Shown one piece after another: positions 1 through 5,929 of a stretch of DNA of 12,075 nucleotides; the first letter of the stretch is position 1; every line of letters starts with the position of its first letter. Both the position numbers and the translations under genes were made by a program. Under the pieces are notes generated by a model. That model saw only the letters and a program-made list of their open reading frames with translations, did no database searches and had not been told where the DNA came from. Source of the DNA: an uncultured Clostridia bacterium (GTDB taxonomy: Bacteria > Bacillota > Clostridia > Oscillospirales > Oscillospiraceae); the NCBI GenBank assembly GCA_947177115.1, contig CAMWTG010000056.1:1-12075 (forward strand). The letters run 5' to 3'.

Positions 1-1
1 G

Positions 2-733
2 CCCAGACGGCATTTTGACGGCCAAGCCATGCAGGAGCTGGCGGATTCCATCCGGCAGCACGGCGTGCTCCAGCCACTGAGCGTGCAGAAAATGGACGGA
101 GGCTATGTGCTGGTGGCGGGGGAGCGGCGGCTGCGGGCTGCGGGGCTGGCGGGGCTGACCCACGTGCCCTGCATCCTGGTCCGGGCCACGCCCCAGGACA
201 GCGCGCTGCTGGCCCTGGTGGAGAATCTGCAGCGCAGCGACCTCCACTACCTGGAGGAGGCCGCCGCCATCTCCAAGCTGATCACCACCTACGGCATGAG
301 CCAGGAGGAGGCCGCCCGGCGGCTGGGCCGCTCCCAGCCGGCGGTGGCCAACAAGCTGCGGCTGCTGCGGCTCAGTGGGGAGTGCGGGGAGCTGCTGCGG
401 AAATATGAGCTGACCGAGCGGCACGCCCGGGCGCTGCTGCGCCTGGAGGGGGATGAGGCCCAGCTGGCGGCGCTAAAACATATCGGGGAAAAGCACCTGA
501 CGGTGGCCGCAGCGGAGGAGTACATAGAGGCCCAGCTGCAAAAGAAACAGCAGGATGGAAAAGCAGGGAAGAAGCTTTTCATTATCAAGGACGTCCGCCT
601 GTTTCTCAACAGCGTGGACCGGGGGATGGAGACCATCCGCCGGGCCGGGGTAGATGCCCGGTTTGACCGGCAGGACAGCGATGAGGCGATCACCATCACC
701 ATCCAAATACCCAAGCAGTCCGCCGTGAAGTGA
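2..733 (+). CDS. ParB/Spo0J-family DNA-binding protein, Noc-like; 5' end outside the window
   Basis: Chromosome-partition or nucleoid-occlusion protein that binds a DNA site and, in this family, uses CTP to clamp and slide. The frame is open from base 2, before the first ATG at 29, and reads PRRHFDGQAMQELADSIRQ, which matches the usual ParB N-terminal region, so the gene starts upstream and roughly the first 40-50 residues are missing. Visible features: the GERRLRAA box (CTP-binding motif) near visible residue 40, ENLQRSDLHYLEEA near 75, and a helix-turn-helix (SQEEAARRLGRSQPAVANKL) near 100-120. The C-terminus (KDVRLFLNSVDRGMETIRRAG, then a short basic end) resembles clostridial Noc-type proteins more than Spo0J itself, so Noc is my preferred reading. 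It is convergent with gpr, with only 22 bases between the two stop codons and no obvious terminator in that gap. Family assignment is secure; Noc versus ParB is not. Confidence 0.9.
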   Translation, partial: PRRHFDGQAMQELADSIRQHGVLQPLSVQKMDGGYVLVAGERRLRAAGLAGLTHVPCILVRATPQDSALLALVENLQRSDLHYLEEAAAISKLITTYGMSQEEAARRLGRSQPAVANKLRLLRLSGECGELLRKYELTERHARALLRLEGDEAQLAALKHIGEKHLTVAAAEEYIEAQLQKKQQDGKAGKKLFIIKDVRLFLNSVDRGMETIRRAGVDARFDRQDSDEAITITIQIPKQSAVK

Positions 734-755
734 TCCGCAGCCTATGAGGCGCCGG

Positions 756-1637
756 TCAGGCCAGCAGCGCCTCCAGCTCCGTCAGCTCCAGGCCGGGCTG
801 CAGCGCCAGGTCCAGCCCGTATCCAACGACCTTCGCCAGCTCCCGGATCTTATAATCGATGCTGTCCGGCGTAACGAACAGGCCCCGGCCCGCCAGGCCG
901 GAGAGCATCTCCTCGCTGCCCCCGGCCTGGGACAGCAGGTCCTTTGCCGCCGTTTCCACGCTTACCACCGTGGGAACGCCGATGGAGATTACCGGAAGGC
1001 CCAACCCCTCCCGGTTCAGCGCCATCCGGTGATTGCCTACGCCGCTGCCGGGGATCAGGCCGGTATCCGAGATCTGGATGCTGCTGCACAGGCGGTCCAG
1101 GCTGCGGGCCGCCAGAGCGTCCGCCACCACCACCGCCGCCGGCTTCACCCGGTCCGCCGCGCCCCGGATCCACTCCGCCGCCTCCAGGCCTGTGGAACCC
1201 AGGACCCCCGCGCCAATGCCCGCCACGCTGCGGAACCCCGGCAGCACTTCCCGCAGATGCCGGGTCACCAGCAGATGCTCCAGCATTCGAGGACCTAGGG
1301 CATCGGGGGTCATGGCCGGGTTGCCCAGCCCCGCCGCCAGGACGGGGCCCTCCTCCGGCAGGAGCTGCGCCAGGAGGGAGGCGGCTGCCCGGACGGCCCG
1401 TCCGAATACGTCCTCCTCCCGCCGCCAGAGGGCGGAGACATCCAAAGTGAAATAGATCCCCCGGGGTTTGCCCAGAGCTGCCTCCCCCTCCCCGTCCAGA
1501 ACTTCTACCCGGGTCAGCGGAAAGCCCTCCAGCTCCTCATCCCGGGCCAGGATGCCGGGGAGGCGGGTGGTTTTCCCGGCCCTCTCCTGCCATAATTGAT
1601 GGGCCTCAGCGGCCAGGTCGGTACGAATGGTCAGCAT
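756..1637 (-). CDS. gpr: GPR spore germination protease
   Basis: Aspartic-type endopeptidase (family A25) that starts degradation of the small acid-soluble proteins coating spore DNA during germination; made in the forespore as a zymogen. Recognised by RTDLA at residues 5-9, AAGLGNPAMTPDALGP at 101-116, VADALAAR at 171-178, SIQISDTGLIPGSGVGN at 186-202 and the PTVV segment near 222. By position, D112 (TPD) and D173 (ADALA) are the likely equivalents of the two catalytic aspartates of the Bacillus enzyme; this mapping is from memory. At 293 residues it is shorter than Bacillus GPR (about 370): only four residues precede RTDLA, leaving almost no propeptide, and the segment between PTVV and the C-terminal VTPDSID part is much reduced. 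ATG at 1637 is preceded by AAGGA at 8-base spacing. It is divergent from rpsT, a familiar gene neighbour of gpr. I could not identify a sigma-G promoter with confidence. Confidence 0.93.
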   Translation of the reverse strand: MLTIRTDLAAEAHQLWQERAGKTTRLPGILARDEELEGFPLTRVEVLDGEGEAALGKPRGIYFTLDVSALWRREEDVFGRAVRAAASLLAQLLPEEGPVLAAGLGNPAMTPDALGPRMLEHLLVTRHLREVLPGFRSVAGIGAGVLGSTGLEAAEWIRGAADRVKPAAVVVADALAARSLDRLCSSIQISDTGLIPGSGVGNHRMALNREGLGLPVISIGVPTVVSVETAAKDLLSQAGGSEEMLSGLAGRGLFVTPDSIDYKIRELAKVVGYGLDLALQPGLELTELEALLA

Positions 1638-1832
1638 AGATTGGGTCCTTCCCTTCCTCCAGAGTCAGCTCCGTGTCGTCCGGCACACTTCTTGGCGGGA
1701 TATTTTTCCCTGCAGAGCAAAAAATACCCTCAGCAATCCGCACACGTTGCGGACGGAACGGGCTCTAAGACACAAAATCTGGTGTTTTCCTCTATTTTTC
1801 TTCCCGGCAGCGAGAAATATGTAAAAAAGAGC

Positions 1833-1853
1833 GGAGAAAATTGAAATTTCTCC
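1833..1853. repeat. 7-bp inverted repeat abutting the rpsT -35 box
   Basis: GGAGAAA (1833-1839) and TTTCTCC (1847-1853) form a perfect inverted repeat with a 7-base centre, ending exactly one base before the -35 hexamer of rpsT. The place suits an operator or an upstream-element-like site, but I recognise no known regulator motif and such a short A/T-rich repeat could be chance. Confidence 0.35.
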
Positions 1854-1882
1854 TTGCAATTTCCGGAAAAGCATGTTAAAAT
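1854..1882 (+). promoter_or_regulatory. Sigma-A promoter of rpsT
   Basis: TTGCAA at 1854-1859 and TAAAAT at 1877-1882 are separated by 17 bases, and a TG one base before the -10 gives an extended -10. Transcription would start near 1889, giving a leader of about 57 bases before the TTG start codon. Confidence 0.8.
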
Positions 1883-1892
1883 ATCATTCTGC

Positions 1893-1928
1893 ATGGGGCG
1901 GTTTTTTTGCCGCCGCCATAGCCCCCAT
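1893..1928 (+). promoter_or_regulatory. Hairpin in the rpsT leader, possible autoregulatory structure
   Basis: ATGGGGC at 1893-1899 can pair with GCCCCCAT at 1921-1928 (one bulged C), or alternatively GGCGG at 1897-1901 with CCGCC at 1910-1914 around a run of seven T. The first fold ends just before the Shine-Dalgarno at 1930. S20 controls its own translation in Escherichia coli; whether this leader does so is inference. Confidence 0.4.
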
Positions 1929-1929
1929 T

Positions 1930-1939
1930 GGAGGAGGTG
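1930..1939 (+). promoter_or_regulatory. Ribosome binding site fixing the TTG start of rpsT
   Basis: GGAGGAGGTG is a near-perfect anti-16S match. Its AGGAGG core (1932-1937) lies 8 bases before TTG at 1946. The earlier in-frame TTG at 1928 overlaps the ribosome binding site itself and cannot be the start. Confidence 0.9.
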
Positions 1940-1945
1940 TTTGGT

Positions 1946-2209
1946 TTGCCGAATATCAAGTCCGCTAAGAAGCGCGTGCTGGTGGCTGAGGCCCGCAATG
2001 CCCGCAACAAGGCTGAGAGATCTGCGATGAAGACTGCCGTGAAGAAGTTTGAGGCTGCTGCCGCCAATGGCAATCGCACCGAGGCCGAGGGCGCTTATAA
2101 GGTCGCGGTCAAGGCCGTGGACAAGGCCGCCGCCAAGGGCATTCTGCACAAGAACAATGCCGCTCACAAAAAGAGCGCCATGACGCTGAAGCTCAACAAG
2201 GTAGGCTGA
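1946..2209 (+). CDS. rpsT: 30S ribosomal protein S20 (bS20), TTG start
   Basis: Primary 16S rRNA-binding protein of the small ribosomal subunit. The 87-residue product is normal for bS20 and starts with the family hallmark PNIKSAKKR, followed by Arg/Lys/Ala-rich helices (EARNARNKAERSAMKTAVKK near 15-34) and the C-terminal KGILHKNNAAHKKSAM segment near 64-79. The start is placed at TTG 1946 because the residues after it match the conserved N-terminus and the ribosome binding site spacing is ideal. It has its own promoter, a structured leader and an intrinsic terminator, so it is probably transcribed alone. The non-ATG start may matter for regulation: the E. coli gene also uses UUG. Identification is secure. 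Confidence 0.97.
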   Translation: MPNIKSAKKRVLVAEARNARNKAERSAMKTAVKKFEAAAANGNRTEAEGAYKVAVKAVDKAAAKGILHKNNAAHKKSAMTLKLNKVG

Positions 2210-2226
2210 TTTCCAACCAGACGAAT

Positions 2227-2263
2227 AAAAAAGACCACCCAAGGGTGGCCTTTTTTATTTTTT
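2227..2263 (+). terminator. Intrinsic terminator of rpsT
   Basis: CCACC (2235-2239) pairs with GGTGG (2244-2248) around a 4-base loop; the stem is flanked by an A run at 2227-2232 and TTTTTTATTTTTT at 2251-2263. It lies about 20 bases after the rpsT stop. The A/T flanks mean it could also work on the minus strand. Confidence 0.85.
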
Positions 2264-2313
2264 GTGGGCTGTCAGACAATACATTTTAGCGATAAAAGAC
2301 AAGGTTTTTTACC

Positions 2314-2344
2314 GCCAGCACCTGCTTAATGGGCGGGCGCTGGC
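2314..2344. repeat. Imperfect GC-rich hairpin
   Basis: GCCAGC at 2314-2319 pairs with GCTGGC at 2339-2344, and the stem extends inward with CC/GG and GC/GC pairs, one mismatch and wobbles. There is no T tract on either side in the right place, so it is not an ordinary terminator. It lies between the rpsT terminator and the first copy of the ~97-bp repeat. Confidence 0.45.
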
Positions 2345-2369
2345 CTGATACTATTCCCAAATCAGAAAC

Positions 2370-2466
2370 GCAGCATCGCTGCCGGGCGGAAATCCAAGAA
2401 TAGCAGGGGTTTCAGTCTCAAGGTCAAAGTTCTTTTTGATACTTTTTCTTTCTCAAGAAAAAGTAT
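2370..2466 (+). repeat. Dispersed intergenic repeat, copy 1 (97 bp, ends in a 12-bp hairpin)
   Basis: Aligns without gaps, apart from two loop bases, to 8291-8385; about 80 of 95 aligned positions agree. The block starts with GCAGC-CGTGCCGGGC-like sequence and ends with AAAGTTCTTTTTGAT followed by a perfect hairpin: ATACTTTTTCTT (2439-2450), loop TCTC, AAGAAAAAGTAT (2455-2466). It lies just after the 3' end of glycerate kinase, between the converging transcripts of rpsT and glycerate kinase. The hairpin has no following T run, so simple termination is doubtful; it may protect mRNA 3' ends or be a mobile or REP-like element. Confidence 0.8.
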
Positions 2467-2475
2467 TACGGGGCG

Positions 2476-3630
2476 CTACCGGTATGACAGGCGGCTGCTC
2501 TCCGCGATCAGGCGGAAGGCCTGCTCCGCCGCTGCGGACAGATTTTTTCCGGCGTTTTCGGGCGCCATGGCCTCCTGCAAGGAGGACGGCCCCCGCAAAA
2601 TGGGGAAAAAAGCATCGATCCCCTTCCGGTTGCAGGCCGCTGCGTCTTCCGTGACGCACCCGGAAAAGGCCACGACCAGTTTGCCGTACCGCTTGGCAAT
2701 CTCCGCCACACCGGCGGGCGCTTTTCCCATCACCGTCTGTCCGTCCAGCCGCCCCTCGCCGGTGACCACCACGTCCGCCTCCCGGATGTATCCCTCCAGC
2801 CGGGTCTCCTCCAGGACGATCCGGATGCCGGATTCCAGGGAGGCGTTGGTGAACGTCAGGAACGCGAAGCCCAGGCCCCCTGCCGCACCGGATCCCGGCC
2901 GGTCCGGATCGGCGTGGGGGTACCGTTTCCGGCACAGCGCCGCGAAGTCCGCCATCCAGCCGTCCATCCGGGCGGTCAGAGCGGGGCCGGCCCCTTTCTG
3001 GGGACCATAGACTACGCTGGCGCCCCGTTCCCCGCACAGGGGGTTGGTCACATCGCAGGCCACCCGGAAAGTGCAGTCCCGCAGCTCCGGCAGCACGCCC
3101 TCATCCGTGATGGAGGAGACGTCTGCAAGCCCTCCGGCCCCGAAAGCCGCCGGCTTGCCGTTCCGGTCCAGGATGCCGAAGCCCAGCGCCTGCAGCATTC
3201 CGATGCCGCCATCGTTGGTGGCGCTGCCGCCGATGCCGATAAGGAACCGGCGGCACCCCTTGGCCATCGCGTCCCGGATCATCTCCCCCACGCCATAGGT
3301 GGTGGTGAGGAGCGGGTCCCGCTCCTCCTCCGGGACCAGGGTAATGCCTGCGGCGGCGGACATCTCGATGATGGCCGTGCCGCTCCCGTCCAGGATGCCG
3401 TATACGGCCTCTACCGGCCGGCCCAGGGGGCCGGTGACCACAACGCGCTCCCGCCTGCCGCCCATTCCGGCCACCAGGGCTTCCACCGTGCCCTCGCCGC
3501 CATCGGCCAGGGGGCGGACGGTCACCTGGGCGTCCGGCAGGGCCCGCAGCACCCCCCGCCGGACGGCTTCTCCCGCCTCCAGGGAGGTCAGGCTGCCCTT
3601 GAAAGAATCGATCGCCGTTACTACCTTCAT
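2476..3630 (-). CDS. Glycerate kinase (GlxK/GarK type)
   Basis: Phosphorylates D-glycerate with ATP, feeding glycerate from sugar-acid, serine or glyoxylate breakdown into lower glycolysis; cytoplasmic. The 384-residue product has the usual length and motifs of the type I family: AIDSFKGSLTS at 6-16, RPLADGGEGT at 39-48, IGIGGSATNDGGIGM at 131-145, CDVTNPLCGERGA at 192-204 and VVTGEGRLDGQT at 288-299. Whether it makes 2- or 3-phosphoglycerate cannot be read from sequence; this family is usually the 2-kinase. ATG at 3630 is chosen because the conserved N-terminus MKVVTAIDSFKGS starts there and AAGGGG (3640-3645) lies 9 bases upstream; a longer frame runs up to 3807 but is antisense-like. It follows the DUF3788-like gene by 13 bases and its ribosome binding site overlaps that gene's stop codon, so the two are probably co-transcribed and coupled. 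Copy 1 of the repeat lies 9 bases past its stop. Confidence 0.93.
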   Translation of the reverse strand: MKVVTAIDSFKGSLTSLEAGEAVRRGVLRALPDAQVTVRPLADGGEGTVEALVAGMGGRRERVVVTGPLGRPVEAVYGILDGSGTAIIEMSAAAGITLVPEEERDPLLTTTYGVGEMIRDAMAKGCRRFLIGIGGSATNDGGIGMLQALGFGILDRNGKPAAFGAGGLADVSSITDEGVLPELRDCTFRVACDVTNPLCGERGASVVYGPQKGAGPALTARMDGWMADFAALCRKRYPHADPDRPGSGAAGGLGFAFLTFTNASLESGIRIVLEETRLEGYIREADVVVTGEGRLDGQTVMGKAPAGVAEIAKRYGKLVVAFSGCVTEDAAACNRKGIDAFFPILRGPSSLQEAMAPENAGKNLSAAAEQAFRLIAESSRLSYR

Positions 3631-3643
3631 TTGTCGATACCCC

Positions 3644-4057
3644 TTACTTTCGGTTTGGCCTTCTTTTGATTCGCAACAGCCCAATGAAGTCGTTGAACAG
3701 AGAAGTATCCACAGGTTCGAACATGATCCATTTCCCATCGTGGTACGTTTGGGCTTGGTCATACCGCTCCTGGACCTCTTTGGAGTAATTTGCCCTGTCT
3801 GATTCAAATTTTGACCGTTCGTCTTTCCCCAGGATGACCATGAACCCTACGCAGTTTTCTCTGGCGTATAAGGCGCACAGCGTTTTGCCGCCCCAGCGGT
3901 ATTTATATTCGTATTTCCACGCTTTTCCACCTTTATCCCACGAGCGGTCCATGTCGTATTTTTCATCGATCAGAGCGCATAATGTGTTCCACACATCATA
4001 TAAAGACTGCCCGATTAAAGCCTTCAATTCTTCCTGGCTGGGGATCGTATCAAGCAT
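3644..4057 (-). CDS. DUF3788-family protein of unknown function
   Basis: A 137-residue soluble protein with no signal peptide or membrane segment. The middle part, WDKGGKAWKYEYKYRWGGKT then LCALYARENCVGFMVILG (about residues 40-78), resembles DUF3788-type small proteins, rich in aromatic and basic residues; the assignment is from memory and the function is unknown. ATG at 4057 has AGGAGG (4066-4071) at 8-base spacing and a sigma-A promoter just upstream. It is the first gene of a pair with glycerate kinase. Its base composition is noticeably A/T-richer than the neighbouring genes (about 43% G+C over 3661-3720 by hand count, against about 70% in parts of glycerate kinase), which suggests later acquisition. 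It could be an independent cargo gene rather than a partner of the kinase. Confidence 0.8.
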   Translation of the reverse strand: MLDTIPSQEELKALIGQSLYDVWNTLCALIDEKYDMDRSWDKGGKAWKYEYKYRWGGKTLCALYARENCVGFMVILGKDERSKFESDRANYSKEVQERYDQAQTYHDGKWIMFEPVDTSLFNDFIGLLRIKRRPNRK

Positions 4058-4097
4058 ATTTTGGCCCTCCTGTATAACGTTCCGGTGATGGTTTTGA

Positions 4098-4126
4098 TTA
4101 TATCACAGGCCCGTGGCTTGTTCAAC
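4098..4126 (-). promoter_or_regulatory. Sigma-A promoter for the DUF3788-glycerate kinase unit
   Basis: On the minus strand, TTGAAC (4121-4126) and TATAAT (4098-4103) are separated by 17 bases, with TGA before the -10 (extended -10). The start of transcription would be near 4091, about 34 bases before the ATG at 4057. Confidence 0.85.
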
Positions 4127-4196
4127 TCGTTTCCGCGAAGCCAATGGAGCTTTGTCCGGCGGCGCCGGTCTTGTCCATGGACCGCAGGAAAATTTA

Positions 4197-4225
4197 TGGA
4201 CAATCCGGGCCGCGTGTGCTAAAAT
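4197..4225 (+). promoter_or_regulatory. Sigma-A promoter for the HAD-methyltransferase-MFS-GDPD unit
   Basis: TGGACA (4197-4202) and TAAAAT (4220-4225) are 17 bases apart with an extended -10 TGC. Transcription would start near 4232, leaving a leader of about 37 bases. A perfect 10-bp palindrome GTCCATGGAC (4173-4182) lies 14 bases upstream of the -35 and could be an operator, though it matches no site I know. Confidence 0.8.
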
Positions 4226-4268
4226 AGCGCTATCACCGTCATTCTGACGCAAAAGGAGAGGTCGGGGC

Positions 4269-5075
4269 ATGCCGTCATTGGGCAAAAAGAAGCTGTTCCT
4301 TCTGGATATGGATGGGACGATCTATATTGACGAAGACCTGTTCCCCGGGACCATCCCCTTCCTGGACGCCGTCCGCGCCGCAGGCGGACGGTATCTGTTT
4401 CTGACAAACAATTCCTCCCGTTCGGTGGATGCCTATATTGCCAAGCTTGCGCGCATGGGCATCCCCTCCGGCCGGGAGGATTTTCTTACCTCCGTAGACG
4501 CCCTCATCGCCGATCTGGCCAAACGCCCGCCTTACCGCAAGTGCTACGCCTTCGGCACCCGCACCTTCCGCCAGCAGCTGGCGGAGGCGGGGATCCACGT
4601 TACGGACCGCCTGGAGGACGATATCGACTGCCTGCTGATGGGCTTCGACACGGAACTGGTATTCCAGAAGCTGGAGGACGCCTGCATCCTGCTCAACCGG
4701 GGGGTGGACTACATCGCCGCCAATCCGGACTGGGTGTGCCCCACCTGGTACGGCTGCGTGCCGGACGTGGGCTGCGTATGCGACATGCTTCGCCGGGCCA
4801 CGGGGCGGACGCCCCGGGTGATCGGCAAGCCGGAACCGGCGATGCTGCTGCTGGCCCTGGAGAGGACGGGATACCGGGCGGAGGAGGCCGTGATGGTGGG
4901 GGACAGGCTGTATACCGACATCGCCTCCGGCGTGAACGCGGGGATCGACACAGTCTTCGTTCTCTCCGGCGAAGGTACCCGGGCGGACGCGGAGGAGAGC
5001 GAGGCGAAGCCCACCTGGATCTTTGACGGTATTTCCGCCCTGCAAAGGGCGTGGGAGGAGGAAAACGGCGTATGA
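4269..5075 (+). CDS. HAD-IIA family phosphatase (NagD/phosphoglycolate phosphatase-like)
   Basis: Magnesium-dependent phosphomonoesterase of the haloacid dehalogenase superfamily, subfamily IIA. Motifs are in order: nucleophile loop LLDMDGTIY with D13 and D15, motif II FLTNNSS with T46, motif III lysine K187 in IGKPEP, and motif IV VGDRLYTDIASG with D212 and D217. The segment between motifs II and III has the length of the C2 cap typical of this subfamily. At 268 residues it is normal in size. Known members act on p-nitrophenyl phosphate, nucleotides, 2-phosphoglycolate or glycerol 3-phosphate; the substrate here cannot be told from sequence. ATG at 4269 follows AGGAG (4254-4258) and a promoter. 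The stop codon overlaps the next start codon (ATGA at 5072-5075), so it is translationally coupled to the methyltransferase. Its placement in one transcript with a GDPD makes a glycerol-phosphate substrate possible. Confidence 0.9.
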   Translation: MPSLGKKKLFLLDMDGTIYIDEDLFPGTIPFLDAVRAAGGRYLFLTNNSSRSVDAYIAKLARMGIPSGREDFLTSVDALIADLAKRPPYRKCYAFGTRTFRQQLAEAGIHVTDRLEDDIDCLLMGFDTELVFQKLEDACILLNRGVDYIAANPDWVCPTWYGCVPDVGCVCDMLRRATGRTPRVIGKPEPAMLLLALERTGYRAEEAVMVGDRLYTDIASGVNAGIDTVFVLSGEGTRADAEESEAKPTWIFDGISALQRAWEEENGV

Positions 5076-5887
5076 ACAAGGATATTGAAACGGTCCGGCG
5101 CTTTTACGACCAGGGCGCGGAACAGGAGTGGCTGCGCCTGGAGAGCCACCCCTTCGAGTTCATCCTCACCACCTGGATGATGGACAAATATATCCGCCCA
5201 GGCGACACCATCCTGGACATCGGCGGCGGGCCGGGACGGTACAGCATCCACTACGCGAAAAAGGGCTGTCATGTTGTCCTGGCAGATCTGTCCGAGGGCA
5301 ACATTGCCTTCGCCCGCCGAAAAGCGGAGGAGGAGGCTGTCCCCCTGACTGTCTACGCAAAAAACTGCCTGGAGCTGGACGAGCTGCCCTTGGAGCAGTA
5401 TGACCATGTGTTCCTCATGGGGCCGCTGTACCACCTTATGGAGGAGGACGAGCGGGTCAGGGCGGTGGAACTGGCCTTGAAACACCTGCGCCCCGGCGGG
5501 AAGCTGTATGTGTCTTTCATCATGGTGATCGGCGGCGTGCTCTACGATCTGCAACACGCCGGACAGATCATTGTTGACCGGGCTATGCCCGAGGCGGACC
5601 CTTTCTTTGATGCTGTGGCGGAGGGCCGGGATTTTCCCAACCGGATCGGCTTCACCACCAACTATATGTACCACCAGCGGAACATCCTACCTTTTATGGA
5701 CCGGTTTGGTCTGGAAAAGCTGCACTTTTTCGGACAGGAAGGCATCCTTGCCCCCAATTATCGGGATCTTCTCGCCCGTTCGCCGGAAGAGATTGCGTTG
5801 TGGGTGGAGCTGGCGAAAAAGTACCTGGAGGTCCCGGAGCTGCTGGCGTATTCCGAACATGCTATGTATATCGGCCAAAAACCGTAA
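5072..5887 (+). CDS. Class I SAM-dependent methyltransferase
   Basis: A 271-residue cytoplasmic methyltransferase. Motif I, ILDIGGGPGRYSIHYAKKG (47-65), binds S-adenosylmethionine; the acidic residue at the end of strand 2 is D72 in VVLADLS; then YDHVFLMGPLYHL (motif IV region) and ALKHLRPGGKLYVS (post-motif) follow in the normal order. The substrate is unknown; the fold is that of small-molecule or ubiquinone/menaquinone-like Methyltransf_11/25 enzymes. The ATG at 5072 is chosen over an in-frame GTG at 5051 because AGGAGG (5056-5061) lies 10 bases before it, inside the longer version. It overlaps the HAD gene by four bases. The C-terminal 80 residues (aromatic-rich, with YMYHQRNILPFMDRFGLEKL) probably form the substrate lid. 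Confidence 0.88.
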   Translation: MNKDIETVRRFYDQGAEQEWLRLESHPFEFILTTWMMDKYIRPGDTILDIGGGPGRYSIHYAKKGCHVVLADLSEGNIAFARRKAEEEAVPLTVYAKNCLELDELPLEQYDHVFLMGPLYHLMEEDERVRAVELALKHLRPGGKLYVSFIMVIGGVLYDLQHAGQIIVDRAMPEADPFFDAVAEGRDFPNRIGFTTNYMYHQRNILPFMDRFGLEKLHFFGQEGILAPNYRDLLARSPEEIALWVELAKKYLEVPELLAYSEHAMYIGQKP

Positions 5888-5929
5888 CGATAGATGCACC
5901 CATTTGATGAGGAGAGAGGAAACGATGAC

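Larger units (their letters stand above)
1638..1945. other. Divergent gpr-rpsT intergenic region
   Basis: This 308-base non-coding region carries the rpsT promoter and leader on the right and the gpr ribosome binding site on the left. It is clearly A/T-richer than the flanking genes, especially 1760-1890. Small inverted repeats are visible: TCCGCA/TGCGGA around 1737-1753, and a near-palindrome of A/T-rich arms either side of a CTGCAG around 1698-1732. Short open frames here have no ribosome binding site or protein-like composition. No RNA gene was recognised. Confidence 0.6.

Noticed and set aside
2371..2466. The repeat hairpin as a simple intrinsic terminator
   Set aside because: The stem is A/T-rich and no T run follows on either strand; the conserved block is much longer than a terminator.
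3631..3807. N-terminal extension of glycerate kinase up to 3807
   Set aside because: It overlaps the DUF3788-like gene on the same strand and is not part of the family; the conserved N-terminus starts at 3630.
5894..5929. Upstream ATG for the MFS gene
   Set aside because: No ribosome binding site before 5894; AGAGGA at suitable spacing favours 5930.
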